Part shown: positions 52,761 to 62,587 of the stretch, piece after piece
Layout: each line of letters starts with the position of its first letter
Position numbering within the stretch: position 1 is the stretch's first letter
Origin: Lasioglossum baleicum
Taxonomy: Eukaryota; Arthropoda; Insecta; Hymenoptera; Halictidae
Length of the DNA: 64,000 nucleotides
Assembly (NCBI RefSeq): GCF_051020765.1
Contig: NW_027469298.1
Span: 1 to 64,000, forward strand
Reading direction: 5' to 3'
Program-made: the position numbers and the translations under genes
The notes under the pieces: model-generated
The model's database searches: none
The model's input: the letters and a program-made list of their open reading frames with translations, nothing else
What the model was told of the DNA's origin: nothing

Positions 52761-53569
52761 AGTAGAGTAGAAAATAATTATAATTAAATTAAAATGTTAG
52801 TTTATTAAATAATTATAATTTGAAACATAATTTAATTAATATTTATATGTTTACTAATCATTTTGGAATAATTTATTTAAATCTATGAATATTATGAAAA
52901 TATTTATTTAATATAGTTTATTAATTATTTAATTTATTTAAGGATACAAAAACTATAAAATATTAGACATTATTTATTTTAGTATTTTATAGGCTTATTT
53001 ATTATTTGTATTAATTTATTTAAGGATACAAAACCTAGAAGTATTGAATTAATACAGATAATATTTATAGGTTTATTAATTATTTAATGCATTCAAGAAT
53101 ATTTAATCTATAAATATTATAATTTAATTTAATGTTATATAGTTTTATTAATATTATTTATAGGTTTATTAGTAATTTTATATTAATTCATTTATGGATA
53201 TAAATATTGAAAACTTTTTAATATTAATAGGTTTATTGATTATTTAATTTATTTAAGGATAGAAAACCTGTAAATATTAAATGTATATAGTTTATTAATA
53301 TTAATAGTTTTATTAATTATTTAATTTATTTAAGAATATAATATCTATAAACTATAATTTATTTTAATGTATTATAGTTTTATTAATATAATTCATTTAT
53401 AGGTTTGTTAATTATTTTTTGTAATAATTTACTTAAGGATATATATATTAAAAATTTTTTAATATTAATGGCTATTAAATTATATATAGTAATTTCTTTA
53501 AAATTCATAAATATTAATAAGAAAAACTTATTTAATTATTATAGGTTTATTAATTATTTTATAACAATT

Positions 53570-53570
<1 letters not shown>
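52761..53570 (+). repeat. Irregular ~80-bp AT-rich repeats
   Basis: The motif aatttatttaaggatacaaa with aacctataaatatt and ggtttattaattattt recurs about every 75-85 bases, with much variation. The reverse complement of the same motif (aacctataaaat, then atccgtaaataaatt) fills 61430-62040. A 68-codon frame at 53405-53611 is composed of these repeats and is not a gene. Confidence 0.8.
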
Positions 53571-53608
<38 letters not shown>

Positions 53609-53639
53609 TAATAAAATTTATTATAAGTCATAATTATTA

Positions 53640-54560
53640 TAAAATTTTAGTTTATAAATGAAATATTCTTTTCACATAAAAGAGAATAAAATTAAATTAA
53701 AAATTTTAAATAGGATTTTAGTTATAATTTATAATATAAAATTTGCAATTTTAAGTTCAAATTTAAGTTTTAAATCTAAATTTTAATAAATTTTTAATGA
53801 AATATATAAAAATTTTATTATAGTTTCAATAATTAGTTAAACTAATAAATAATATATTTAATTTTATTTTAAATGTCAATATAATACAATAGAATTTAAT
53901 ATTCAAAAAAAATAATTATTTTGGTATTTAACTTCTGTAACTATTAATGAAAATTAAATTTGGAAATTAATTTTAATAAAGATGAAATTAGTGCCAGCAA
54001 TAGCGGTTTAACTATACATATAAATTAATTAAATCAATTGAAATTATATATTTTAAATTTATCAATGAATGAAATAAATAATAATCAATTACATTTAAAT
54101 TTAATTTTTAATTAAATAGATATTAAAAATTTTATTAAAAGCCAGAATTAGTTACCCTGTTATAGAAAATAATTAATTAATAAAATAATTAAATGTAAAT
54201 TATTAAAATTAAATAATATTCCAGTCTCTTTATTTATATAGGGAAACCTGTTTCTCCATTTGATAATCCACGATAAGATATACTTGAATATTTTCTTTAT
54301 GTATTGTTGTTTCTAGATTTATTGCAAATAATAAATAATAAATTTTTTTCAAATTTAATATAATATAAATACAAATCAAAATATAGGAAATTTAAGATAA
54401 AATGAGTTGGAATAATATTTAATTTTGAATAATTTAATTTTGATATTAATTTCAAAGAGTATTTAATGGTAAATATAAATAATTTTTTGTATTGAATATA
54501 ATAAAAAAGATGTACAAATTGCCAGTGAATTTCATGTTAATATTAAAAAATTATTAATAA
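53640..54560 (+). pseudogene. rrnS: Mitochondrial 12S rRNA copy (nuclear insert)
   Basis: Conserved small-subunit rRNA landmarks appear in order: gtgccagcaatagcggttta near 53990 (the 530-loop region), then agttaccctgttat near 54150, then gaaacctgtttctc and gataatccacgataag near 54240-54275, then gtacaaattgcc near 54510. The gene is on the plus strand with its 5' side toward the left arm, as beside an insect control region. The last landmark, the region around the usual gtaacaagg, is missing. About 40 bases later cytochrome b begins, so 16S rRNA and ND1 are absent. It sits in nuclear repeats, hence a non-functional copy. Confidence 0.88.
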
Positions 54561-54603
54561 AATATCAATAATAGAATTGTCTAATAGGACAATTTTAAAA
54601 ATT

Positions 54604-55500
54604 TTAAAAATAATTATTATTTACTGAAGGTAAAGTAAATAAGATTAAAATTGAAAATATTAATCTAATTATTCCTCCTAATTTATTAGGGATTGATCGT
54701 AAAATTGAATAGGCAATTAAGAAATATCTATCTGGTTTAATCTGAATTACTGTAATTATTGTATTAGCTATTTTAAAATTATCAGGATCTCCAAAATAAT
54801 AAGGATATTGATAGTTAATAAGCATCAATAATGTTTGAATAATATTGAATCCTATTAAATCTCTAATTATAAAATAAGGACAAAAATAAATTTTATAAAT
54901 ATTTCTATTTGTTCCTACAGGATTTGTTGATCCTGTAATTTGTAAGATAATTAAATGCAATATTACTATTATTATAATCATTAATGGCAAAATAAAATGT
55001 AATGAAAAAAATCGATTTAATGTTGAATTATTAATTGAAAGTCCTCCTGAAATTCAATCTACTAATAATTGACCAATATAAGGAATTGCTGATGCTAAAT
55101 TTGTAATTACAATAGCTCCTCAAAAGGACATTTGTCGTCATGGTAAAACATAACCTGTAAATGCTGTTATTATTGATAATAAAAAGATTGTAGTTCCAAT
55201 ATCTCACACTATATTTAATTTAAATGAATAATTAAACAAATTTCGTGCAATATGTAAATCTATTATTATGAAATAAAAAGATGCTCCATTTTTATGAATC
55301 AATCGAATTAGTCATCCAGAATTTACATCTTTTATTATTTGAGAAATTCCTATAAATGCAAAATTAACATTTGGACAATAATTTAATGATAAAATAAAAC
55401 CTGAAGTAATTTGTATTAATAAAAATAAACCAAGAATTGATCCAAAATTTCGTATAATATTAATATTTATAGGTATAATAAAATCGATATTTATATAAAA
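54604..55500 (-). pseudogene. cob: Cytochrome b copy (nuclear mitochondrial insert)
   Basis: Read with the invertebrate mitochondrial code, the minus strand gives a nearly complete cytochrome b: NFGSILGLFLL, GWLIRLIHKNGASFYF, QMSFWGA, ASAIPYIG, TGSTNPVGTN, GDPDNFKIAN and YSILRSIPNKLGG in order. Conserved positions have decayed. The motif PWGQMS reads PWRQMS, HxGRG reads HIARN, and the Trp of PEWYFL is Arg, several of them consistent with single-base changes. The frame is otherwise open to the stop at 54604. Strand, opposite to 12S and ND4/ND5, is as in the ancestral insect mitochondrial map. Confidence 0.92.
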
Positions 55501-55659
55501 TATTAATAATATAAAAAATTATATAAAATATAAAATATTAATATTTGTATAAAAAATTAAAAAATAATAAAACATTAAAATTCATTTTTAGTTTTATTTG
55601 TTTGCCGTTTTATTACTTTTTAATTTCATATATTTATTCATATTAATTTATATTTTTTA

Positions 55660-56165
55660 TTGTAAACATTTTTTTATAATGGATATTATTTTAACTGGAA
55701 AATATAAAGTAATAAGTAATATTATAATTATAAAAAATAATATATTAATATTTGAATAAATTTGTTTTATTTGAATTTTTAATAATAAATTATTATTTAA
55801 ATTTAAATTTAAATTATTAAATAATTAATTTTTAAATAAAGAACAATTTATATATATATGTGTAAATTATTAATCAATTAATAAATAATCATAGAATATT
55901 AATTTTATTACATTTCAATTTTGGTAAATTTAATAAAGTAAGATTAAAGGAAAAAATAATTATAATACCTGAAATGTAAATATTGATAGATGTAATTAAT
56001 TTATATATAAAAAATATATTATAATTAAAACAATAATTTAAAAAAATATTCATATGGAATAAATTAATTAAAATAATATATATGATATAGGAGAATAAAG
56101 ATTATTAATTTCTAATATTAAATTTATAATTAAAAATGAAATAATTAATGATGTTAATTTATTAT
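55660..56165 (-). pseudogene. nad6: Probable ND6 copy (nuclear mitochondrial insert)
   Basis: With mitochondrial code the minus strand gives a hydrophobic, Leu/Ile/Met-rich frame with a shift near its middle. The start-side part has LMLEINNLYSPMSYML, like the early region of ND6. A later part reads SGIMIIFSF, where ND6 has its GGM-type segment, and the end is FFMIMMLLITLYFPVKMM before a stop. ND6 always precedes cytochrome b on the same strand in insects, and this interval is just that. Identity rests mainly on position and hydrophobic pattern. Confidence 0.5.
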
Positions 56166-56380
56166 TATTATATTTATAGTTATTATAAATTATTTTTATA
56201 CATGTATGTATATGTATACTATAATATTTAATCTAATTTTCATGAAATTGTTTATTAAGAACAATAGTTGTGGATTCAATAATAATTTTATTTAAAAAAT
56301 TTTTTGAATTTAGTTAATATAAAAATATAATTTAGCTTTAAATAATTAATTATTATTATTAATTTACATAATTAACATTT
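56166..56380. other. AT-rich spacer between ND6 and ND4L
   Basis: Insects normally carry tRNA-Thr and tRNA-Pro here. I see AT-rich sequence with possible stems around gaatttagttaatataaaaa but cannot fold a convincing tRNA by eye. Confidence 0.35.
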
Positions 56381-56617
56381 TTATTAAACTATAATAATTA
56401 TTGAAATAATAATAATTATTTATTAACATTTTTAATTTTAATTGAATGTATTTCTTTTACTATTTGAATATACTTAATTTGTGCTAATAATAGATGAATA
56501 TATTTAATATATTTCATTTATTCAGTTAGAGAAGCAATTTTAGAATTATGTTTAATAGTATGATTAAATTATATATATGGTCATCTAAAAATTAAATTAA
56601 TTCGATTAATTAATTAA
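56381..56617 (+). pseudogene. nad4L: ND4L copy (nuclear mitochondrial insert)
   Basis: In mitochondrial code the plus strand reads LLTFLILIECISFTIW and then YSVREAILELCLMVWLNYMYG, matching the ND4L pattern in which a Ser-Val-x-Glu-x-Ala/Gly-Leu-x-Leu segment is followed by a hydrophobic run near the C terminus. The frame ends in TAA at 56615. It lies directly upstream of ND4 on the same strand, as in the ancestral map. Confidence 0.68.
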
Positions 56618-56626
56618 AATTTTTTA

Positions 56627-56887
56627 ATGAATGAATTATTAATTTTATTATTAATATTTTTGTATTTAAAATTAATTTAATTTTAAATTCTAATTTACTA
56701 TTTTTAACAACTTTCTTTACAATGATAAAATTAAATTGATTAGAATTATGGTTCATTATTATAAATTTATGATTAATATTTTATTCTTTTAATTTATTAA
56801 ATTTAATTTTATGAATTTTTTCTTCAACTTTTTAATATTTAAATTAGGAATATAAATTATGTTTGTTAATTAATTATATAATAATGA

Positions 56888-56934
<47 letters not shown>
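56627..56934 (+). pseudogene. nad4: ND4 copy, 5' part (interrupted by mariner)
   Basis: An ATG at 56627, ten bases after ND4L, opens a hydrophobic ND4-like start, but a stop appears after 17 codons and the rest is shifted. A later stretch in another frame is Leu/Ile-rich up to a TA run that ends at the mariner. Together with 58225-59252 the length (about 1.34 kb) equals a complete ND4, so the mariner only split the gene. Confidence 0.65.

Positions 56935-56936
<2 letters not shown>
56891..56936 (+). repeat. TA microsatellite at the mariner insertion point
   Basis: A run of about twenty TA repeats ends in the TA that flanks the mariner on its left. TA-rich DNA offers many mariner targets. Confidence 0.85.
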
Positions 56937-56939
<3 letters not shown>

Positions 56940-56968
56940 GTTTGGGAAAAAGAAATCCATTATTTTTA
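56937..56968 (+). repeat. Left terminal inverted repeat of the mariner
   Basis: Pairs with 58190-58222. The differences are in the outermost dozen bases, where this end has one G fewer in the ggg/gggg run and a few substitutions. Confidence 0.9.
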
Positions 56969-57012
56969 CGTGAAATTCAAGACTTTATTTAACATGTTTT
57001 GCATTGTCCGAT

Positions 57013-58038
57013 TTAGGTCAAATATGCACCATTTTGTTCTATAATTTGTTGCCATTTTAATGGTAGCTTCATTATGCCTCTCTCATAAAAGTCTTGGTCC
57101 TTATTAGCGAAAAACTCCAGCAATTGATTTTCACACTCTTCCATTGATGCCAATTTCTTATCACTAAAAAAGTTTTGCAATGCAAGAAAAAGATGGTAAT
57201 CGCTTGGTGCGAGGTCCGGACTGTATGGTGGATGCATCAAAACTTCCCAACCAAGCTCCCGGATTTTCTGACGAGTCACTATAGAAGTGTGTGGCCTGGC
57301 GTTGTCCTGATGGAACACGACACCTCTTCTGTTGGCAAATTCTGGCCGTTTCTGGTCAATTGCTCGCTTCAGACGGTCCAGTTGTTGACAATAGATGTCT
57401 GAATTTAATGTTTGGCCATATGGAAGCAACTCGTAATAAATGATTCCTTTCCAATCCCACCAAACGCAAAGCAGAACCTTCCTGGCCGTTAGTCCCGGTT
57501 TGGCCACCGTCTGAGCTGCTTCACCGCGCTGTGACCACGATCGCTTTCGCATAATGTTGTCGTATGTGACCCATTTCTCATCCCCAGTCACCATCCGTTT
57601 AAGAAATGGGTTGATTTCATTACGTTTGGCCAAGGCTTCGCAGATGGAAATTCGATCCATCATGTTTTTTGGTGTTAATTGGTGTGGCACCCAAACATCA
57701 AGCTTTTTTTTAAACCCAGCTTTGTGCAAATGGTTTAAAACTGTTTTGTGGTCGATCTTTAACTCCTGGGCGATGCTACGACTACTAACATGCCGGTCCA
57801 CTTCGATGATTTCAGTGACTTTCTCGACATTTTCGACGACGGGCCTGCCTGTGCGAGGGGCATCCTTAACGTCAAAAATACCCGAACGGAATCGACGAAA
57901 CCAAAATTGCGCGTAATTAGCTGTTACAGTATCGGGACCATAAACACTATTCACATTTTCAGCCGCCTGACTTGCATTTTCGCCCTTATCAAAGAAAAAC
58001 TGTAAAATGTACCGAATTTTCTCTTTGTTGACTTCCAT
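57013..58038 (-). CDS. Mariner transposase, 341 aa, intact
   Basis: Cut-and-paste DNA transposase of the Tc1/mariner superfamily, acting on its own terminal repeats. Residues 1-110 form two helix-turn-helix DNA-binding parts (FWFRRFRSGIFDVKDAPRTG lies between them). WVPHQL at 116-121 is the linker motif, in place of the usual WVPHEL. The catalytic triad is complete: Asp153 in TGDEKW, Asp245 in HQDNARPH and Asp280 in SPDLAPSDYH. With 34 residues between the last two, it is DD34D, diagnostic of mariner. The length equals the family norm. The start is the first ATG, close to the right terminal repeat, and the stop lies about 75 bases inside the left end. It looks closest to the cecropia-type branch, a judgement by eye. 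It may be functional. Confidence 0.96.
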   Translation of the reverse strand: MEVNKEKIRYILQFFFDKGENASQAAENVNSVYGPDTVTANYAQFWFRRFRSGIFDVKDAPRTGRPVVENVEKVTEIIEVDRHVSSRSIAQELKIDHKTVLNHLHKAGFKKKLDVWVPHQLTPKNMMDRISICEALAKRNEINPFLKRMVTGDEKWVTYDNIMRKRSWSQRGEAAQTVAKPGLTARKVLLCVWWDWKGIIYYELLPYGQTLNSDIYCQQLDRLKRAIDQKRPEFANRRGVVFHQDNARPHTSIVTRQKIRELGWEVLMHPPYSPDLAPSDYHLFLALQNFFSDKKLASMEECENQLLEFFANKDQDFYERGIMKLPLKWQQIIEQNGAYLT

Positions 58039-58189
58039 CTTTAACGCCGTGTAACTCAGAACTGAATGGACAAAACAAAAAACTGCAAACGAATTCTTTT
58101 AGTGCGAACTGTTACCTTGACAACGAGCATAAATTTGAAATTGTTTGATCGATAATTTACGAGATATCGATCACTACAGCCATCTACCG

Positions 58190-58222
58190 AAAAAATAATG
58201 GATTTCTTTTTCCCCAACCTAA
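58190..58222 (-). repeat. Right terminal inverted repeat of the mariner
   Basis: Ends ccccaacctaa before the TA at 58223. Pairs with 56937-56968. Confidence 0.9.
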
Positions 58223-58224
58223 TA

Positions 58225-59252
58225 TTTATTTCCTTTAATTATTAATTTTTTTATTTAATATTTGTGGCTAGATTATTAATTATTTTTTTATTATTAATAA
58301 AGTGAGGTAATTCTGGAAATCGAATTTCAGCAAGATTTTATTTAATATTTCATACTTTATTTTTTTCATTGCTTTTATTATTTATTCTTTTATATTTATA
58401 TATAAAAAATAATAATTTAAATTTAAAGTCAATACAATTAGCTTCTAATTATATTTCAATATTTATATTTATTTATACATTATTATCATTTTTACATAAA
58501 ATTCCTTTATATATGATACGTTCTTGATTATTTGAAGCTTATATAGAAGCACCTTTTTATGGTTCAATAATTTTAGCATCAATTATATTAGAATTAGGAA
58601 GTTATGGATTATTACGATTAATATTTATTTTTAAATATTATTTTTTAAAAATAAAGAATTATATTTTAATAATTAGAATTTCATGTAAATTAATTTGAAG
58701 AAATATATGTTTACGTCAGTTAGACATAAAATTAAATGCTGCTAATCCTCCTATTATTCATATGGGAATAATATTAATAGGAATAATAACTTTTACTAAA
58801 TTAGGTACATATGGTAGATATATAATATAATAATTTCTCATGGATTAAGATCATCTGGATTGTTTTATATAATTGAAATAATTTATAAACAAACAAATAG
58901 ACGTTTATTAATAATTAATGAAGGTTAACTTAATTTAATATCTTCAATATCATTAATGTGATTTATATTATGTTCCTCAAATAGATTTGCTCCTTTTTCA
59001 ATAAATTTAATTACTGAAATTTTTCGATAAGTAAGTTTAATTTATAAATATATAGTTTTATTATTAATATTATTATCATATTATTTATTAAGATTTATTT
59101 ATTCAATTTACCTATTTTCATTTATTAATCATGGTAATTATTATTTTAAATTTAACTTAATAAATGGTAAATCAATTAATTATTTTACATTAATAATACA
59201 TTGAATTCCTTTACATATTTTTGTATTTAATTTAATATTAATTTTAATTTAA
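58225..59252 (+). pseudogene. nad4: ND4 copy, 3' part (nuclear mitochondrial insert)
   Basis: In mitochondrial code this gives SGNSRISARFYLIFHTL, then YMEAPFYGSMILASIMLELG (family: VEAPVSGSMILAGIMLKLGG), RQLDMKLNAANPPIIHMG, ISHGLRSSGLFYM and a C terminus near MHWIPLHIFVF, the full ND4 order. A frameshift lies near 58825 and an in-frame TAA near 58926. Charged or Gly positions conserved in ND4 (such as KAHVEAP and KLGG) have changed. It is the downstream half of the gene split by the mariner. Confidence 0.9.
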
Positions 59253-59334
59253 ATAATTATAAAATATTAATTTTAAAATTTAGTTTTATTAATAAAATAT
59301 TAATTATAAATTATAATTAAATTATATATAAATG
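59253..59334. other. Spacer between ND4 and ND5
   Basis: Insects have tRNA-His here. The 82 bases are almost pure A/T, and I find no GTG anticodon or clear cloverleaf. Confidence 0.35.
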
Positions 59335-60970
59335 AATTTATTTATTTTTTTAAAGTTTATTTGTTTTAATTTAAATTTTTACTATTTATTAATTAATAAC
59401 ATTATTATTGTAGAATGAAATATTTTTTGATTGAATTCTATAAAATTTATTTTTATAATTTATTTAGATTCAAAAAGAATAATATTTTTATTTTTAGTAT
59501 CATAAATCAGATCAATAATTTTATTATATAGAATTAGTTATATAAATTAAGAAAATTTTTAATTAAGCGATTTTTTTATTTAGTAATATTATTCTTAATT
59601 TCTATATACTTTTAAATTAATAGTTTTAATATATTAACTACTGTAATTGGTTGAGATGGATTAGGATTAATCTCTTATTGTTTAATTAGTTATTATCAAA
59701 TAAATAAATCTTTTAATTCCGGAATATTAACAATTATTTTAAATCGTATAGGTAATTGTTCTTTATTAATATTAATTTCTATAATAATAATATTTAGTAG
59801 AAGAAATTTATTATTATATAAATTTAATAATTTATTAATAATTTTATTTATTATAATAATTCTTATTAATAGAGCACAAATTCCGTTTTGTACATGATTA
59901 TCAATAGTTATAATAGCTCCATCACCAGTTTCATCTTTAGTTCATTCGTCAACATTAGTAACAGCAGGTGTATATTTACTATTTCGTTATTTAGAGTAAT
60001 TTGAAATAAATTAAAAAAATTTTATTTTATTAATTTCTAGATGAACAATATTATATACAGGTATTTCCGCAAACTTTCAATTAGGTATTAAGAAAATTGT
60101 TGCATTTCCAACTTTAAATCTATTAAGTTTTATAATAAGAATTATATCTTTAAAATTAAAGGATTTAGCTTTTTTACATATATTTATTCACGCAATATTT
60201 AAAAATTTAATATTTATATGTGCAGGAAGTTATATTCATTATTTAAATAATAATCAAAATTTAAAATTTTATAATGGAATATTTTATATTTATCCAATAA
60301 AATGATTAATTTTTACATATTCTTTATTTAGTTTAATAAGTTTTCCTTTTTCAGTTGGAATTTATTCTAAAGATTTAATAACTGAAAATTATATTATTTC
60401 AAAAATAAATTTATTTAGAAATTTAAACTTAATTATTAGAACAACATTGGCCATTATATATTCTTTTCGAATTATAATAATTTTATTAAATAAAAATTAA
60501 AACTTAAATTAAATTTACATTAAAGAAGATAATTTAATAAATTTTTGCATATTAATTATAATAATTTTTAGAATTTTTTAATGTAAAATTATATTTAATT
60601 TAATATTTATGATAGAAATTATAATTTTAAGCTTTTTTATAAAAATACTAATTTTTAAAATATTTATATTAGGATTTCTTTAAAATAGAATTTTAAATAC
60701 ATTAATATTTTTAAAAAATATTATAATATTTTAATATAATTTTATAAATTTAAATTTAATTTGTAAAAAATCTTATTTAAAATTATTAGAATATATTTAT
60801 TTATATGAAGTTATATTTGAAAAAATTGTTATCGAATTAATTACAAGTAAATTTATATTATTATGAAATAAAATCAATATTTATTTTAGTTTTAAAATTT
60901 AAAATATTGTTCATTTTCATATTTTTATATTTTTATTATTAATTTTTCTAATTGAATTATTTATTTATTA
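59335..60970 (+). pseudogene. nad5: ND5 copy (nuclear mitochondrial insert)
   Basis: Mitochondrial-code reading shows ND5 landmarks in order: IIVEWNIFWLNSMKF near the start, GWDGLGLISYCLISYYQ at about 59650, SAQIPFCTWLSMVMMAPSP, LVHSSTLVTAGVYLLFRYL, HMFIHAMFKNLMFMCAGS, FPFSVGIYSKDLITE, and a C-terminal part with YEVMFEKIVIELITSKFM. Stops occur near 59573 and 59998 and around 60500, with frame changes between the parts. Apart from these the gene spans its whole usual length. After it the expected neighbours of ND5 on a mitochondrial map are absent. Confidence 0.92.
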
Positions 60971-61429
60971 ATTATTATTATATATATATACATATTATTA
61001 TATATATATATATATTATAATTATATATATAATTATTAAAAAATGAAAAGGAAATAATCCTTACACTATTATCAATGAAATAAATAAAAAATAATTTTAT
61101 AAACTCATCAAACAAATTTATAAAGTTTATTCTAAAAATTACCAATAAAGTTCTAGAAATAATTGATATATAAAAAATCAATAAACTCGTTCGTTTATTT
61201 CATTTGATAATAATAAAGAAAATAAATATAAAATAAAAATTAAATATATAAAATTTATACATTTATATTTTAATATTAATTTATATAATTTATTTACAAT
61301 TAAATTGTACTATAATTTTTAAAATTATTTTAAAATTTTTATAACTATTAATAGTAAATAAATTTACATAAATATCTTATCAAAATATTCCTTTCATTAC
61401 GAATAATATAATTATTATATATATATAAT
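60971..61429 (-). other. TA run and unassigned AT-rich, mitochondrial-like stretch
   Basis: After ND5 come TA-rich runs (60975-61035). On the minus strand, mitochondrial code then gives an open, hydrophobic reading about 60-80 codons long (61270 down to 61040) with SSTLLVIFSMNFMNLF and YFIDSVSIISFSFF. By position next to a control region and by pattern it could be the start of ND2, but I cannot exclude another mitochondrial gene or chance in AT-rich DNA. Confidence 0.35.
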
Positions 61430-62587
61430 AAATTTGTACAAATAATTAATAAACCTATAAAATACTAAAATAAGTTATAACTTTCAATATTTATAAATTT
61501 GCATTTTTAAATGAATTTTTATAAAATAATTGATAGACCTATAAATATTAATGAACTATATTTATTCAATATATATAGGTTTTATATCCGTAAATAAATT
61601 AAACTAATAAACCTGTAAAATATTAAAATAAATAATTTTTAACATTTTATAGGTTTTCTATCTTTAAATAAATGAAATAGTTAATAAACCTACAAATATA
61701 AATGAACTATATTCATTTAATATTTATTGCTTTTATATCGTTTTTAAATTAATGAACCTATAAAATGTTAAAATAAATTATAATACATATAGATTTTGTA
61801 ATCTTAAATAAATTAAATAATTAATAAACGTATTAATATTAAACAATTTTTATATTTATAGGTTTTGTATACTTAATTAAATTAAATGATTAATAAACTT
61901 CATGAAATAAATATTTATTTAATATTCATAGATTTTAAATAAATTATTACAAAATAATTAATAAACCTATAAATATTAAATAAATCGTATTTTAAAATAT
62001 AATTATTTAATAAACTAACATTATAATTCAATTATAATTACATTCTACTCGACTAAAATAAAATAGAATTAATTATTTATACTTCAAATATAGAATAAGA
62101 TTAATTATTTATAATAAATTAATTTTTACCACTCGACTAACATAGTATAAAATTAATTATTTATACCACTAGAATAGTATAAAATTAATTATTAAATACA
62201 TATTTCATATAAAATATTATTTGGTAATATATCGATAGATTATGAATCTATAAGCTTTGTAATTAGCTTATTTATATTTTAAATTTAATAAAATTTGTCA
62301 ACAGTAGAAAATTTCAATAGAACAAATTTTCATATTATATATGCAATAAAATTAGCTCACCCCAATACTAGTCGAAAATATCAGTAGGTCAAATTTTACA
62401 TAATAAAATTTGTGAACAGTAGAAAATTTCAATAGAAGAAATTTTCATATTATATGTGCAATATAATTAGCTCACCACAATACTAGTCGAAAGCATCAAT
62501 AGCGCAAATTTTACACATTAAAATTTGTGAACAGTAGAAAATTTCAATGTAACAAATTTTCATATTACATATGCAATAAAATTGCAC
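61430..62587 (-). repeat. Right arm of the mitochondrial unit (inverted copy of the left arm)
   Basis: The repeat families of the left arm occur here in reverse complement and mirrored order: ~80-bp units (61430-62040, with aacctataaaatattaaaat), ~51-bp units (about 62045-62190, ctcgactaaaata), the non-repeated junction (62190-62300, tatcgatagattatgaatct) and two and a half 115-bp units (62300-62587, gtgaacagtagaaaatttca and ttagctcacc). It is shorter than the left arm and is cut at gcaataaaatt, where piggyBac-related sequence begins. Confidence 0.85.

Larger units (their letters stand above)
51500..53602 (+). repeat. Left arm of the mitochondrial unit (control-region-like repeats)
   Basis: Three AT-rich repeat families follow each other: a 115-bp unit (51500-52115), a ~51-bp unit (52216-52760) and an irregular ~80-bp unit (52761-53570), ending in a TA run (53575-53602). 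A non-repeated junction at 52092-52215 (aaatttaaaatataaataag, then agattgataatctatcgata) is found in reverse complement at about 62190-62300, so the arms are true inverted repeats. 12S rRNA follows directly, the place a mitochondrial control region occupies. That identification is inference from position. Confidence 0.8.
56937..58222 (-). mobile_element. Full-length mariner transposon with intact transposase
   Basis: The ends are near-perfect inverted repeats of about 30 bp: left taagtttgggaaaaag, right (reverse complement) ttaggttggggaaaaag, both continuing aaatccattattttt. TA dinucleotides flank the element at 56935-56936 and 58223-58224, the standard mariner target duplication. Length is 1,286 bp, typical of the family, and the transposase frame is uninterrupted. 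It is inserted in the mitochondrial ND4 copy, so it arrived after the mitochondrial DNA was in the nucleus. Confidence 0.95.

Noticed and set aside
51500..53602. Telomere or subtelomere repeats.
   Set aside because: No TTAGG-type or other short telomeric repeat is present. The units are 51-115 bp, AT-rich and adjacent to 12S rRNA.
53405..53611. 68-codon frame ending in a run of Ile-Tyr.
   Set aside because: Built from ~80-bp AT-rich arm repeats and a TA microsatellite.
53640..60970. A functional mitochondrial genome or contaminating organelle contig.
   Set aside because: Frameshifts, stops and lost core residues in cytochrome b, ND4 and ND5, missing genes, an inserted nuclear mariner, and continuity into satellite and piggyBac sequence all point to a nuclear copy.
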